DNA of 42,952 nt from Allobosea psychrotolerans. Its GTDB lineage: Bacteria; Pseudomonadota; Alphaproteobacteria; Rhizobiales; Beijerinckiaceae. Within the stretch, counting starts at the first letter, position 1. Each line of letters starts with the position of its first letter. A program made the translations under genes and the position numbers. The notes under the pieces are model-generated. The model saw only the letters and a list, made by a program, of their open reading frames with translations, was not told the DNA's origin and did not search any database. Positions 18,010 through 25,491 of this stretch are shown piece after piece. The DNA is taken from positions 1-42,952 of the forward strand of contig NZ_PQFZ01000031.1 of assembly GCF_002917105.1 (NCBI RefSeq). Direction: 5' to 3'.

Positions 18010-18492
18010 TCAGAGACCGCGGTCGAAGCGCAGCTCGCCGGCCGGGCCCTTGACGACCAGCTTGCCATCGACGAGGTCCCAATTGCGGGCGGCGCGCAGC
18101 ACGGTGAGATAGGCGCGCTCGAACTCGAGCAGGCCCTTGTCGCAGGTCCGCTTGGTCAGGGCGATCGGCCCAACTGCGAGGCCTTGCTGGCGCAGCGGAT
18201 AGGCGGCCGCCGAGAAGGTGTTGCAGCCGCCAAAGCCCGTGCCGCGCAGATTGGCGTCGATCAGGAAGGTGGCGCGGCGATCGGAGATCGGCTTGCCGTT
18301 CAGCGAACTTGCGGCCCAGGAGGCGCCGACCGGGAAGGACTTCTCCTGCTCGGCTGGCGGGATCTGCTGCTGTTGCTCCTGGGGTGCCTGCCGGCCGCGC
18401 CGGCTTTGGGCCTCGGCAGAACCAGCCATGAGCGAAGCCATCGGCACGAGCGCGGCGAGAAGGGCGGCATAGCCAAAGCGTCGGTTCGTCAT
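18010..18492 (-). CDS. META-domain (HslJ-like) exported protein
   Basis: 160 residues. Residues about 1-28 form a signal peptide (AALLAALVPMASLMAGSAEA), so the product is periplasmic or outer-membrane associated. A Gln-rich linker follows, then a META domain (about 57-160) with the family core FGGCNTFSAAAY and the second Cys in KRTCDKGLLEFERAYL. HslJ proteins are linked to heat shock and novobiocin resistance in E. coli, but the molecular role is unclear. ATG 18492 begins just before the signal peptide; ATG 18510 would add six residues. Confidence 0.82.
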   Translation of the reverse strand: MTNRRFGYAALLAALVPMASLMAGSAEAQSRRGRQAPQEQQQQIPPAEQEKSFPVGASWAASSLNGKPISDRRATFLIDANLRGTGFGGCNTFSAAAYPLRQQGLAVGPIALTKRTCDKGLLEFERAYLTVLRAARNWDLVDGKLVVKGPAGELRFDRGL

Positions 18493-18592
18493 TCTATCAC
18501 CCGCAGTCATGCCCGTGACGATAGCGCACGGGTTCTCCCTGTTGAAAGCGCGTAACGGCGTATTGTTCCGGGATCAATCAGGAAGGTGAGCC

Positions 18593-18757
18593 ATGGACCC
18601 GAATTGCGGGATTTATGGGGCCTGCGCCACCGACATCAGCAATCTCCGCCGCCCCGTCTCCGGCGCGGCGGCTAGAGCGTTTTCGCGCGAAGAAAATGCG
18701 TCAAAACAAAGGCCTAGGGCAATTGAACGATCCAGCAGGATCGTGCAATTGCCCTAG
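18593..18757 (+). CDS. Small ORF whose C-terminal half is a class A repeat
   Basis: 54 codons from an ATG with a good ribosome site (AGGAAGGTGAGCC before it). The first 27 residues (MDPNCGIYGACATDISNLRR and following) are not recognised. The second half is encoded entirely by class A element A5 in the same frame as in AraC and GlcE (ARAFSREENASKQ...RAIERS). The TAG stop is in the element's CTAG end, and the tail overlaps the convergent hisG stop by four bases. It could be a real small gene extended or truncated by the repeat, or a remnant. Expression is not known. Confidence 0.45.
   Translation: MDPNCGIYGACATDISNLRRPVSGAAARAFSREENASKQRPRAIERSSRIVQLP
18672..18757 (+). repeat. Class A palindromic element, copy A5 (short form, inside a small ORF)
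   Basis: CTAGAGCGTTTTCGCGCGAA, then GAAAATGCGTCAAAACAAAG, ending in a near-perfect hairpin AGGGCAATTGaACGATCC / GGATCGTgCAATTGCCCT with loop AGCA. The GTGGATACCGG and AAACGCGAAGCGTTT modules are missing. The hisG stop codon is in its right end. Confidence 0.88.
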
Positions 18758-19728
18758 ATGCGCGCCAGCAGCCGCTCGATCAGCGGATTGGCCTTGCGGA
18801 AGACGTAATCGGGCGCGCTCACCGTGATTTCGTCCGCGCCCGACCGCGCGAGATGCTCGACCAGCGCGAAAACCGACTTCACCGGGCAGTGCAGCACCTG
18901 CACGCCGCCCTGCCCGGCCAGGCCGAAAGGCAGCCTCGCGCCGAACCGGGTGGTGATCGTCTCGAGCGCTTCCGGCGTCACGCCGATATCGCGGGCGCGG
19001 ATCTCTCGCACGGTGCGCGCCTCTTCCTCGGCGGCGATTCGCGCCAGGATGGCGGTCGCCGCAGTGCGCGCCCGCGCGCCCCAGGGCGCCCGCACGGAGG
19101 CGACGAGATTGGCTTCCGACGCCAGCATCACGCCATCGTCGAGCACCTTCAGCGCGTTGGCCGCCAGGGTGCTGCCGGTCGTGGTGATATCGACCACGAT
19201 CTCGGCCGTGCCGGCCGCGGGCGCTCCCTCGGTCGCGCCCAGGCTCTCGACGATGCGGTAATCGGCAAGGCCGTGCTGCGCGAAGAAGCGGCGGGTCAGG
19301 TTCACGTATTTCGTGGCGACGCGCAGCTTGCGGCCCTGGCGGGTGCGCATGGTCGAAGCGACATCGTCGAGATCGGCCATGCTGCGCACATCGATCCAGG
19401 CCTGGGGCACTGCGACGACGACATTGGCGTGGCCGAAGCCAAGCGGGGTCAGCATCTCGACGGCGGCATCCGCATCGGGAACCTGCTCGCGCACCAGATC
19501 CTCGCCGGTGACGCCGAGATGGGCCGCGCCCGAAGCCAGCTGGGCGACGATCTCGGAGGCAGAGAGGAAAGCGACTTCGGCCCCCTCAAGCCCGGCGATG
19601 GTGCCGCGGTAATCGCGCGCGCCGCGCGACTGCACGAATTTCAGCCCGGCACGGCCGAAGAAGGCGGTGGCGTTCTCCTGCAGCCGGCCCTTGGAGGGGA
19701 CGGCGAGGACGAGGGCCGGATCGCTCAT
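18754..19728 (-). CDS. hisG: ATP phosphoribosyltransferase catalytic subunit
   Basis: 324 residues. Catalyses the first step of histidine synthesis, joining ATP and PRPP to give phosphoribosyl-ATP. Visible motifs: N-terminal LVLAVPSKGRLQENA, and the PRPP-binding segment AEIVVDITTTGSTLAANAL. The presence of hisZ directly upstream implies a HisG-HisZ complex, in which HisZ supplies regulation. The protein is longer than the classic short HisG (about 200-230 residues), a form seen in several Hyphomicrobiales. The start overlaps the hisZ stop in ATGA, so translation is coupled. Its TAG stop falls in the end of a class A repeat. Confidence 0.96.
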   Translation of the reverse strand: MSDPALVLAVPSKGRLQENATAFFGRAGLKFVQSRGARDYRGTIAGLEGAEVAFLSASEIVAQLASGAAHLGVTGEDLVREQVPDADAAVEMLTPLGFGHANVVVAVPQAWIDVRSMADLDDVASTMRTRQGRKLRVATKYVNLTRRFFAQHGLADYRIVESLGATEGAPAAGTAEIVVDITTTGSTLAANALKVLDDGVMLASEANLVASVRAPWGARARTAATAILARIAAEEEARTVREIRARDIGVTPEALETITTRFGARLPFGLAGQGGVQVLHCPVKSVFALVEHLARSGADEITVSAPDYVFRKANPLIERLLARI

Positions 19729-20837
19729 GACTTGTCTCCCGCCAGCCGGTCGAGCCAGAGCGAAGCGCCCACCGCCGGAATGGAACCGGGCGCCCCGAGC
19801 CGCCCCAGCACATGGTCGTAGCGCCCGCCGCCGGCGACCGGCTTGCCGTCGGCGCGGGCGGCATCGTGCAGTTCGAAGATGAAGCCGGTGTAGTAGTCGA
19901 GATTGCGGGCGAAACCGGCAGCGAAGGCGATCTGCGTCACATCGACCCCGCGCACGGCAAGGAAGCCGGTGCGCTCGTCGAAGGCGTCGAGCTCACGGCC
20001 GAGATCGAGCGAGGCGCGCTCGGCCAGCGCGCGCAGGGAGGCCGACGCCGTATCGGGATCGCCGGAGATGGCGAGCACTTGGCCGAGCAGCGCCTTGACG
20101 TCGGCATTGACCGGGTTCTCACGCTCGGCCGCCCGCGCCAGGAAGCGCTCGGCGATGTCACCGGCCGTGCGGCCGCCCACCGTCGAGATGCCGGCGATCG
20201 ACAGGACATCCTCGACGAAGGCTTTTGCGGCCTTGGGATCCTGGCCTTCCAGCGCCTTGAGCAGGCCGGCATGAGCGGCATCGCCCTCAGGCTGCGGGGC
20301 GTCGAGCGCCGCGGTGGCATCTGCGCCCTTGCCCTGCACCGCCGCGCGCATGAAGCGACGGCGCGCGCCCTGAGGCACGGCGAGCCCGTCGAGCAAGGCG
20401 TTGAGCAAGGCGACATCGCCCATCACGATCTTCGACTGGGCGAGCCCGAGCGCGGCGGCGGCCTCGATCGTCAGCGCCATGATCTCGGCGTCGGCGGCGG
20501 CGAAATCCGTGCGGCCGAAGGATTCGAGCCCGGCCTGCGAGAACTCGCCGGGCTCACCCGAGCGCATGCGGAAGACCGGACCGGCATAGGCGTAGGCGGC
20601 AGGCTGCGTCGAGCGCGCGGCGATGTGATCGAGCGCGACGGGAATGGTGTATTCGGGCCGCAGGCACCAGTCGCGCCCCTCGGCGTCCTGCGTCATGAAG
20701 ATGCGGCGGCGGATATCCTCACCGGAGAGGTCGAGGAAGACATCGGCGGGCTGCAGGATCGCCGGTTCGGCGCGGCCATAGCCCTCGCGCGCGAAAAGCG
20801 CGATCACGGTCTCGATGCTGGCGCGGATGGCGGGCAC
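19725..20837 (-). CDS. hisZ: ATP phosphoribosyltransferase regulatory subunit HisZ
   Basis: 370 residues, a histidyl-tRNA-synthetase-like protein without aminoacylation activity that forms a hetero-octamer with HisG and mediates histidine feedback. Class II synthetase-like features remain: ILQPADVFLDLSGEDIRRRIF, the motif-2-like LRPEYTIPVALDHI, and the C-terminal AFAAGFARNLDYYTGFIFELH, like the HisA motif of HisS. The anticodon-binding domain is absent, as is normal for HisZ. It sits between hisS (267 nt upstream, with a repeat in the gap) and hisG (4-nt overlap). Confidence 0.96.
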   Translation of the reverse strand: MPAIRASIETVIALFAREGYGRAEPAILQPADVFLDLSGEDIRRRIFMTQDAEGRDWCLRPEYTIPVALDHIAARSTQPAAYAYAGPVFRMRSGEPGEFSQAGLESFGRTDFAAADAEIMALTIEAAAALGLAQSKIVMGDVALLNALLDGLAVPQGARRRFMRAAVQGKGADATAALDAPQPEGDAAHAGLLKALEGQDPKAAKAFVEDVLSIAGISTVGGRTAGDIAERFLARAAERENPVNADVKALLGQVLAISGDPDTASASLRALAERASLDLGRELDAFDERTGFLAVRGVDVTQIAFAAGFARNLDYYTGFIFELHDAARADGKPVAGGGRYDHVLGRLGAPGSIPAVGASLWLDRLAGDKS

Positions 20838-20952
20838 GGCGGTTGATCCTGTTGCGGCCGCTGTCCTAGCAGCGGCGTGCGGTATTTTCGACGGTTTTTA
20901 GGGAATTGGGTGAACGGGATTCGGCAGGGCGCGGGAAGGGCCGACGCCGCTT

Positions 20953-21099
20953 CCCTTCTCCCGGATGGGAGAAGGTGGCCCGGAGGGCCGGATGAGGGTG
21001 TGCCGTTGCAATGTAAAGCGCAACGGCTCCGTCGTGCCTTGACGATCGGCGGCGGGCCCTCATCCCTGCCCTTCTCCCATCCGGGAGAAGGGTTCCCCG
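20953..21099. repeat. Class F palindromic repeat, copy 1
   Basis: Long inverted repeat: CCCTTCTCCCGGATGGGAGAAGG on the left and CCTTCTCCCATCCGGGAGAAGG on the right, with inner arms GGCCGGATGAGGG and CCCTCATCC. It separates hisS from hisZ. Confidence 0.85.
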
Positions 21100-21103
21100 C
21101 GTT

Positions 21104-22666
21104 TCACTTGTAACGCGCTAGAACCTCCTTGACGCCTTCAACGAGTTGGTTGGCCGGGCGTGTGATCTGCGCCTGCGCCTGCCGCTCCTTGTGCTCGGCG
21201 GAATCCTTGACCTCGCGCCCGGCGGCAGCGAGCTCGGCCCCCAGGATCAGGTCCTTGATGATCACGGTGCCGGCGTCCCGTTCAGAAGAACCTTGAATGA
21301 CCGCGCAGACCGCGCCGCGCTTGTCCGCATATTTCATCTGGGCGTTGAAGCCCGACGAGCCGAGATAGAGGTCGGCCCGCAGCAGGGGCTTGCCCGCCTC
21401 GTCCCTGGCCTGACGAAGCTGCGAGACGAAAGCCTGATAGCCCGGCATGTGCTCGGGCGACTTGTTGTCCATTGCGGTGACGACGACGAGCGGGAGCTCC
21501 GCCTTGGCGTCGACGATCGGCGATTTCACCGCCTTCAGCGCCGAATAAAGCCTGGACACGCCGATCGAGAACCCCGTCGCCGGCACGGGCTCGGGCCGGA
21601 AGCGGCCGACAAGCCCGTCATAACGCCCGCCGCCGGCGACAGAGCCGAAGCGCACGACCTGGCCGTCATCATTGGTCACGGGGAAGGTCAGTTCGACCTC
21701 GTAGACCGGGCCGGTGTAATATTCCAGGCCACGGACGACAGAGGGGTCGATGATGATGCGGCCAAGGTAGCCTGCTCCGCTAATGAGCGCATTTATCTGC
21801 TCTAGCTCATCAATCCCTTCGCCCCCGGCATCTGCGCCAACAACGAGCTGGCGCAACTCCTGTAGAGCCGCAGACGACAGCTCAGCTGATTTGGCTAGAT
21901 TGTGCCCGTAAGCCTTGCCGAGATCAGCCAGATTCTTGCCTATGTCGAGATAGCGAAGGATTTTATCTGTCTGCGCTGCCGAAAGGCCCGCTCCTTTGGT
22001 GAAGTCTCCACTCTCGTCCTTGCGCCCCTCGCCAAGCAGTTTCCCAACTTCGTCGAGAGAGAATTTGTCAGCCTTATCGATGGCACGCAGAACGCCTAGG
22101 CGCTGAACAGCATCAATACCAGCGGCGTCCATCACGCCGTCGAGCACTTTTCGGTTGTTGACCTTGACGACATAGTCGCCGCGTTTGATCCCGAGCGCTT
22201 CCATCGTATCGGCGGCGAGCATGCAGATCTCGGCATCGGCGGCGACCGAGCCCGCCCCGACGATATCGGCGTCGAACTGCATGAACTGGCGGAAACGTCC
22301 CGGACCCGGCTTCTCGTTGCGGAAGACGTAGCCGGCGCGATAGCTGCGATAGGGTTTTGGCAGCGCGTCGTAATTCTCCGCGACATAGCGGGCGAGCGGC
22401 GCAGTCAGGTCATAGCGCAGCGAGAGCCACTGCTCGTCATCGTCCTGGAAGGAGAAGACGCCCTCGTTGGGCCGGTCCTGGTCGGGCAGGAATTTGCCGA
22501 GCGCGTCGGAGAACTCGACGAAGGGCGTCTCGACCGGATCGAAGCCGTAACGCGAGAAGCTCTCGCGGATGACGCCGAGCATGCGCTCGGTCGCCGCGAC
22601 GTCGGCGGGGCCGCGATCGACGAAACCGCGCGGCTGGCGGGCTTTGAGCTTGTCGGGCTTCGACAT
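21104..22666 (-). CDS. hisS: Histidyl-tRNA synthetase
   Basis: 520-residue class II synthetase that charges tRNA-His. Motif 2 region RYDLTAPLARYVAEN and YRAGYVFRNEKPGPGRFRQF, the HisA motif VRGLEYYTGPVYE, GSVAGGGRYDGLV, and a C-terminal anticodon-binding domain (about 410-520) are all present, so it is a full, probably functional enzyme. The insertion region (about residues 180-300, positions 21770-22130) uses codons much richer in A/T (CTA, ATA, AAA, TCA) than the flanks, suggesting that an internal segment was exchanged. Together with hisZ and hisG it forms a histidine cluster. The start is the ATG at 22666. Confidence 0.97.
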   Translation of the reverse strand: MSKPDKLKARQPRGFVDRGPADVAATERMLGVIRESFSRYGFDPVETPFVEFSDALGKFLPDQDRPNEGVFSFQDDDEQWLSLRYDLTAPLARYVAENYDALPKPYRSYRAGYVFRNEKPGPGRFRQFMQFDADIVGAGSVAADAEICMLAADTMEALGIKRGDYVVKVNNRKVLDGVMDAAGIDAVQRLGVLRAIDKADKFSLDEVGKLLGEGRKDESGDFTKGAGLSAAQTDKILRYLDIGKNLADLGKAYGHNLAKSAELSSAALQELRQLVVGADAGGEGIDELEQINALISGAGYLGRIIIDPSVVRGLEYYTGPVYEVELTFPVTNDDGQVVRFGSVAGGGRYDGLVGRFRPEPVPATGFSIGVSRLYSALKAVKSPIVDAKAELPLVVVTAMDNKSPEHMPGYQAFVSQLRQARDEAGKPLLRADLYLGSSGFNAQMKYADKRGAVCAVIQGSSERDAGTVIIKDLILGAELAAAGREVKDSAEHKERQAQAQITRPANQLVEGVKEVLARYK

Positions 22667-22782
22667 GGAACTTCGCTTCTCTCAATCGTGCCGGGCGCTT
22701 GCGGGCGCCATAAGTGTTGCGCGAGGGGTTAGCCCGCTGGCGCGAAGGGGGCAAGCGCGGCGGCTCGGGGATCCATCATAGA

Positions 22783-22886
22783 GCGTCATTCTCGGGCCTG
22801 CGCCCCGAGAATCTCATGCCGGAAGGGGTGTCGGCAAAGGCAAGCTCTCCATCACGAGATGGTCGGATCAAGCCCGACCATGATGC
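22783..22886. repeat. Class E palindromic repeat, copy 2
   Basis: CGTCATTCTCGGGCCTGCG on the left; CAAGCCCGACCATGATGC on the right; GAGAATCTCAT and ATCACGAGAT as inner arms. It lies upstream of hisS. Confidence 0.75.
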
Positions 22887-22902
22887 ACTTCGGATCCCGA
22901 GC

Positions 22903-22967
22903 CTCCGCAGAGTTCATCCTTGAGCCGATCGAAAATCGGAGCCGACGGCTACGCCCAGGATGACGGC
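22903..22967. repeat. Class E-related partial repeat
   Basis: GCAGAGTTCATCCTTGAGCCGATCGAAAATCGG ... CCCAGGATGACG, here split at 20 bases: the element carries TTGAGCCGATCG, AAAATCGGAGCC and ends CAGGATGACG. Nearly the same block lies within the class E copy at 25375-25485 (GAGCCGATCGAAGATCGG). Confidence 0.6.
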
Positions 22968-23024
22968 GCGTTTCCCAGCAAAGACGGCATGCTCTAGGAT
23001 TGGCGCCTTCAACAGGGGGAAGAC

Positions 23025-23729
23025 ATGATGACCCGCCGGCTCCTGGGCGTCTTCGCCTGCCTTTTCGCCGCCGTCCTGCTGGCGGCCTGCAGCCCCAGCG
23101 AGGCCGACCAGCGCAAGGCCTTCATCGCCTTCCTCCGGGATGACGTGCTCGCCAAGACCGGCTTGCGCCTGCCGCAACCCGACGCCGAAAAGCAGAAATC
23201 CTTCGGCGCCTATGCCGAGCATTATGCCGTCATCTCCCGCTTCCATGAGCGCATGAACGCCTCCGTCGCCAAGCCCATGCAGGAGACGCTGGCCAAGAGC
23301 ATGCCGCGCTCGATCGAGGATATCGTCGCGCGCAAGACCGATCTCGTCACCGTGCGCAGCGGCTTCGTGGGCATGCGCGACGCGCTCGATCAGGCGCTCG
23401 CGGCAGCCGGCAGCGAGAAGGCGGCGTTGAAGCAGCCCGAGGATCTCGCTGGTGTCTATGCTGCGGTCTACGACAAGGCCGTCACTGCGCCCGCCACCGC
23501 ATTCCGCCAGATCTTCCCGACCGCCGACGACGCCTTTGCAGCGATCATCGCGCTTGCCGAGCTGATCCAGAACAACCGAGCGGCGATCAAGCTCAACGGC
23601 TCGCAGATGGAGATTTCCAACCCCGCGCTGCGAACGAAAGTGCAAGCCGCGCTCGAAGCGATGAACGCCAAACAGCGCGGCATGACCGAGGCGCAGCAGA
23701 CGCTGCGCCGGGCAGTTTACGGGAGTTAG
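23025..23729 (+). CDS. DUF3053-type lipoprotein (YiaF-like)
   Basis: 234 residues. The N-terminus is a lipoprotein signal with lipobox LLAAC (Cys22), so it is anchored to a membrane facing the periplasm. The rest is mainly alpha-helical with SEADQRKAFIAFLRD just after the signal, typical of the DUF3053/YiaF family, whose role is unknown. GGGGGAAG precedes the ATG at good spacing. Repeats lie on both sides, and the gene is convergent with glcF. No functional link to neighbours is evident. Confidence 0.85.
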   Translation: MMTRRLLGVFACLFAAVLLAACSPSEADQRKAFIAFLRDDVLAKTGLRLPQPDAEKQKSFGAYAEHYAVISRFHERMNASVAKPMQETLAKSMPRSIEDIVARKTDLVTVRSGFVGMRDALDQALAAAGSEKAALKQPEDLAGVYAAVYDKAVTAPATAFRQIFPTADDAFAAIIALAELIQNNRAAIKLNGSQMEISNPALRTKVQAALEAMNAKQRGMTEAQQTLRRAVYGS

Positions 23730-23764
23730 GGCGCGCTGTTTGGGTTCTGAATGACGAGAAGGGC

Positions 23765-23929
23765 GCGGGGAACCCCTCTCCTGTAAGGAGAGGGGTAGGG
23801 GTGAGGTGTCGGCCCCTGGACCAGTGGCGTGGACACCTCACAGCGAAGCCGCGGTGAGGTCGCGGCCAAAGCGTCAAAACGGCCGACCCCTCACCCTGCC
23901 CTCTCCCTACGGGAGAGGGTTCCCCGCGT
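23765..23929. repeat. Class F palindromic repeat, copy 2
   Basis: GCGGGGAACCCCTCTCC and TAAGGAGAGGGG form a local hairpin on the left; CCCTCTCCCTACGGGAGAGGG and TTCCCCGCG lie on the right, so the ends are mirror images (CGCGGGGAACC / GGTTCCCCGCG). GGTGAGGTGTCGGCC / GGCCGACCCCTCACC form inner arms. The GGTTCCCCGCG end is shared with copy 1. Confidence 0.85.
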
Positions 23930-23976
23930 CCGCTGGATTTCAGGCAGAGGCACTGCGCGAGCAGGAACGAAACCCG

Positions 23977-25353
23977 CTACTCCGCCGCGAGCAGCCGCGC
24001 CGGCTCCCTCACCGGCACATCGGCGATCCCCGCTGCCGCCAGCTTGTCGGGCAAGGGGCCGCCCGTCGCCCAGTCCAGCAGTTCGGCTGTGTGGACGACC
24101 GGCGTCGTCGCGCCCTTGTCGGCAAAACCTTTGGCGAGCTGGGTCATGCAGCCGATATTGCCGGTCGCGACCAGCATCGGCCGGGTCTTCTCGATATTGC
24201 CGATCTTGCGCTCGCGCAGCTGCCCGGCGATCTCAGGCTGGAGGATGTTGTAGACGCCGGCCGAGCCGCAGCAGATATGCCCCTCCGGCACCTCCTTGAC
24301 CTTGAAGCCGGCGGCCGAGAGCAGGCGCTTGGGACCGTCCTTGAGCTGCTGGCCATGCTGCATCGAGCAGGCGGAGTGGTAGGCGATCGGGATCGCGAGA
24401 TCGCGCGCATGGCGCAGGTCGATGGTCTCGAGGAACTCGGTCACGTCCTTGGCCAGCGCGGAGACCGTGGTCGCCGTCTTGGCGTAGGCCGGCTCGTTGC
24501 GGAACATGAAGCCGTAATCCTTGATCGTGGTGCCGCAGCCCGAGGCCGTGATCAGGATCGCATCCAACCCCTCGCCGGTGATTTCGGCCATCCAGGCGTC
24601 GATGTTGCGGCGGGCGAAGGCAAGCGCGTCATGCTCGCGGCCCATATGGTGGACGAGCGCGCCGCAGCAGCCCTCGCCCTTGGGCAGCACGACCTCGACG
24701 CCATGGCGCGTCAGCAGGCGGATCGTCGCCTCGTTGATCGCGGGATCGAGCACCGGCTGGGCGCAGCCCGACAGGAGCGCGACGCGCTTGCGGCGCACGC
24801 CGGTGACGGGGAAGCTTTGCGGCCCCTCCATCGTCGAGCGCGACGGCAGGCGGGCAGGCGCCAGCGCCAGCATCGCCCTCAGGCGCGCGCCGACCCCCGG
24901 CAGGCTGCCAAGCACGCCGGCGAATGGCTTTGCCAGCATCGCGCCCAGCATGGCGAGCCTGAAGCGACCGGGATGCGGCAGGATCACTGAGAGCAGGCGG
25001 CGCAGCGCCTTGTCGGCGAAGCCGCGTTGATAAGTCTCCTCGATATGGGCGCGGGCATGGTCGACGAGGTGCATGTAATTCACCCCCGAGGGGCAGGTCG
25101 TCATGCAGGAGAGGCAGGAGAGGCAGCGGTCGACATGCTTCACCACCTCTTCGGTGGCGGGCTTGCCGTTCTCCAGCATGTCCTTGATCAGGTAGATGCG
25201 CCCGCGCGGGCTATCGAGCTCGTCGCCGAGCAAGAGATAGGTCGGGCAGGTCGCGGTGCAGAAGCCGCAATGCACGCAGGTTCGCAAGATCTTCTCCGAA
25301 GCCGGCAGACGCGGATCGGAGGCGAGATGGGCGGGGGAGAAGTTGGTCTGCAT
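23977..25353 (-). CDS. glcF: Glycolate oxidase iron-sulfur subunit GlcF
   Basis: 458 residues. Electron-transfer subunit of the membrane-associated glycolate oxidase GlcDEF, which oxidises glycolate to glyoxylate. Two [4Fe-4S] motifs near the N-terminus: CVHCGFCTATCP (Cys26-36) and CLSCLSCMTTCP (Cys77-87). Two cysteine-rich CCG domains follow (GEGCCGALVHHMG and HICCGSAGVYN). It is the last gene of the operon read leftward, 138 nt after glcE, a gap mostly filled by a class E repeat. Length and motifs are normal. Confidence 0.96.
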   Translation of the reverse strand: MQTNFSPAHLASDPRLPASEKILRTCVHCGFCTATCPTYLLLGDELDSPRGRIYLIKDMLENGKPATEEVVKHVDRCLSCLSCMTTCPSGVNYMHLVDHARAHIEETYQRGFADKALRRLLSVILPHPGRFRLAMLGAMLAKPFAGVLGSLPGVGARLRAMLALAPARLPSRSTMEGPQSFPVTGVRRKRVALLSGCAQPVLDPAINEATIRLLTRHGVEVVLPKGEGCCGALVHHMGREHDALAFARRNIDAWMAEITGEGLDAILITASGCGTTIKDYGFMFRNEPAYAKTATTVSALAKDVTEFLETIDLRHARDLAIPIAYHSACSMQHGQQLKDGPKRLLSAAGFKVKEVPEGHICCGSAGVYNILQPEIAGQLRERKIGNIEKTRPMLVATGNIGCMTQLAKGFADKGATTPVVHTAELLDWATGGPLPDKLAAAGIADVPVREPARLLAAE

Positions 25354-25374
25354 GGTCTGTCCGTTTCGCTAGCC

Positions 25375-25485
25375 CGTCATGGTTGGGCTTGACCCGACCA
25401 TCTCGTCCCGAGTTTCTCGAGTCTGCGCGGAGTTTATCCTAGAGCCGATCGAAGATCGGACCGAGGGCTCCGCTCGAGTATGACG
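25375..25485. repeat. Class E palindromic repeat, copy 3 (between glcE and glcF)
   Basis: CCGTCATGGTTGGGCTTGACC on the left with GACCATCTCG; it contains GAGCCGATCGAAGATCGG and ends GAGTATGACGG. Removing it would leave about 27 nt between glcE and glcF, a usual operon gap. Confidence 0.75.
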
Positions 25486-25491
25486 GCCCTC

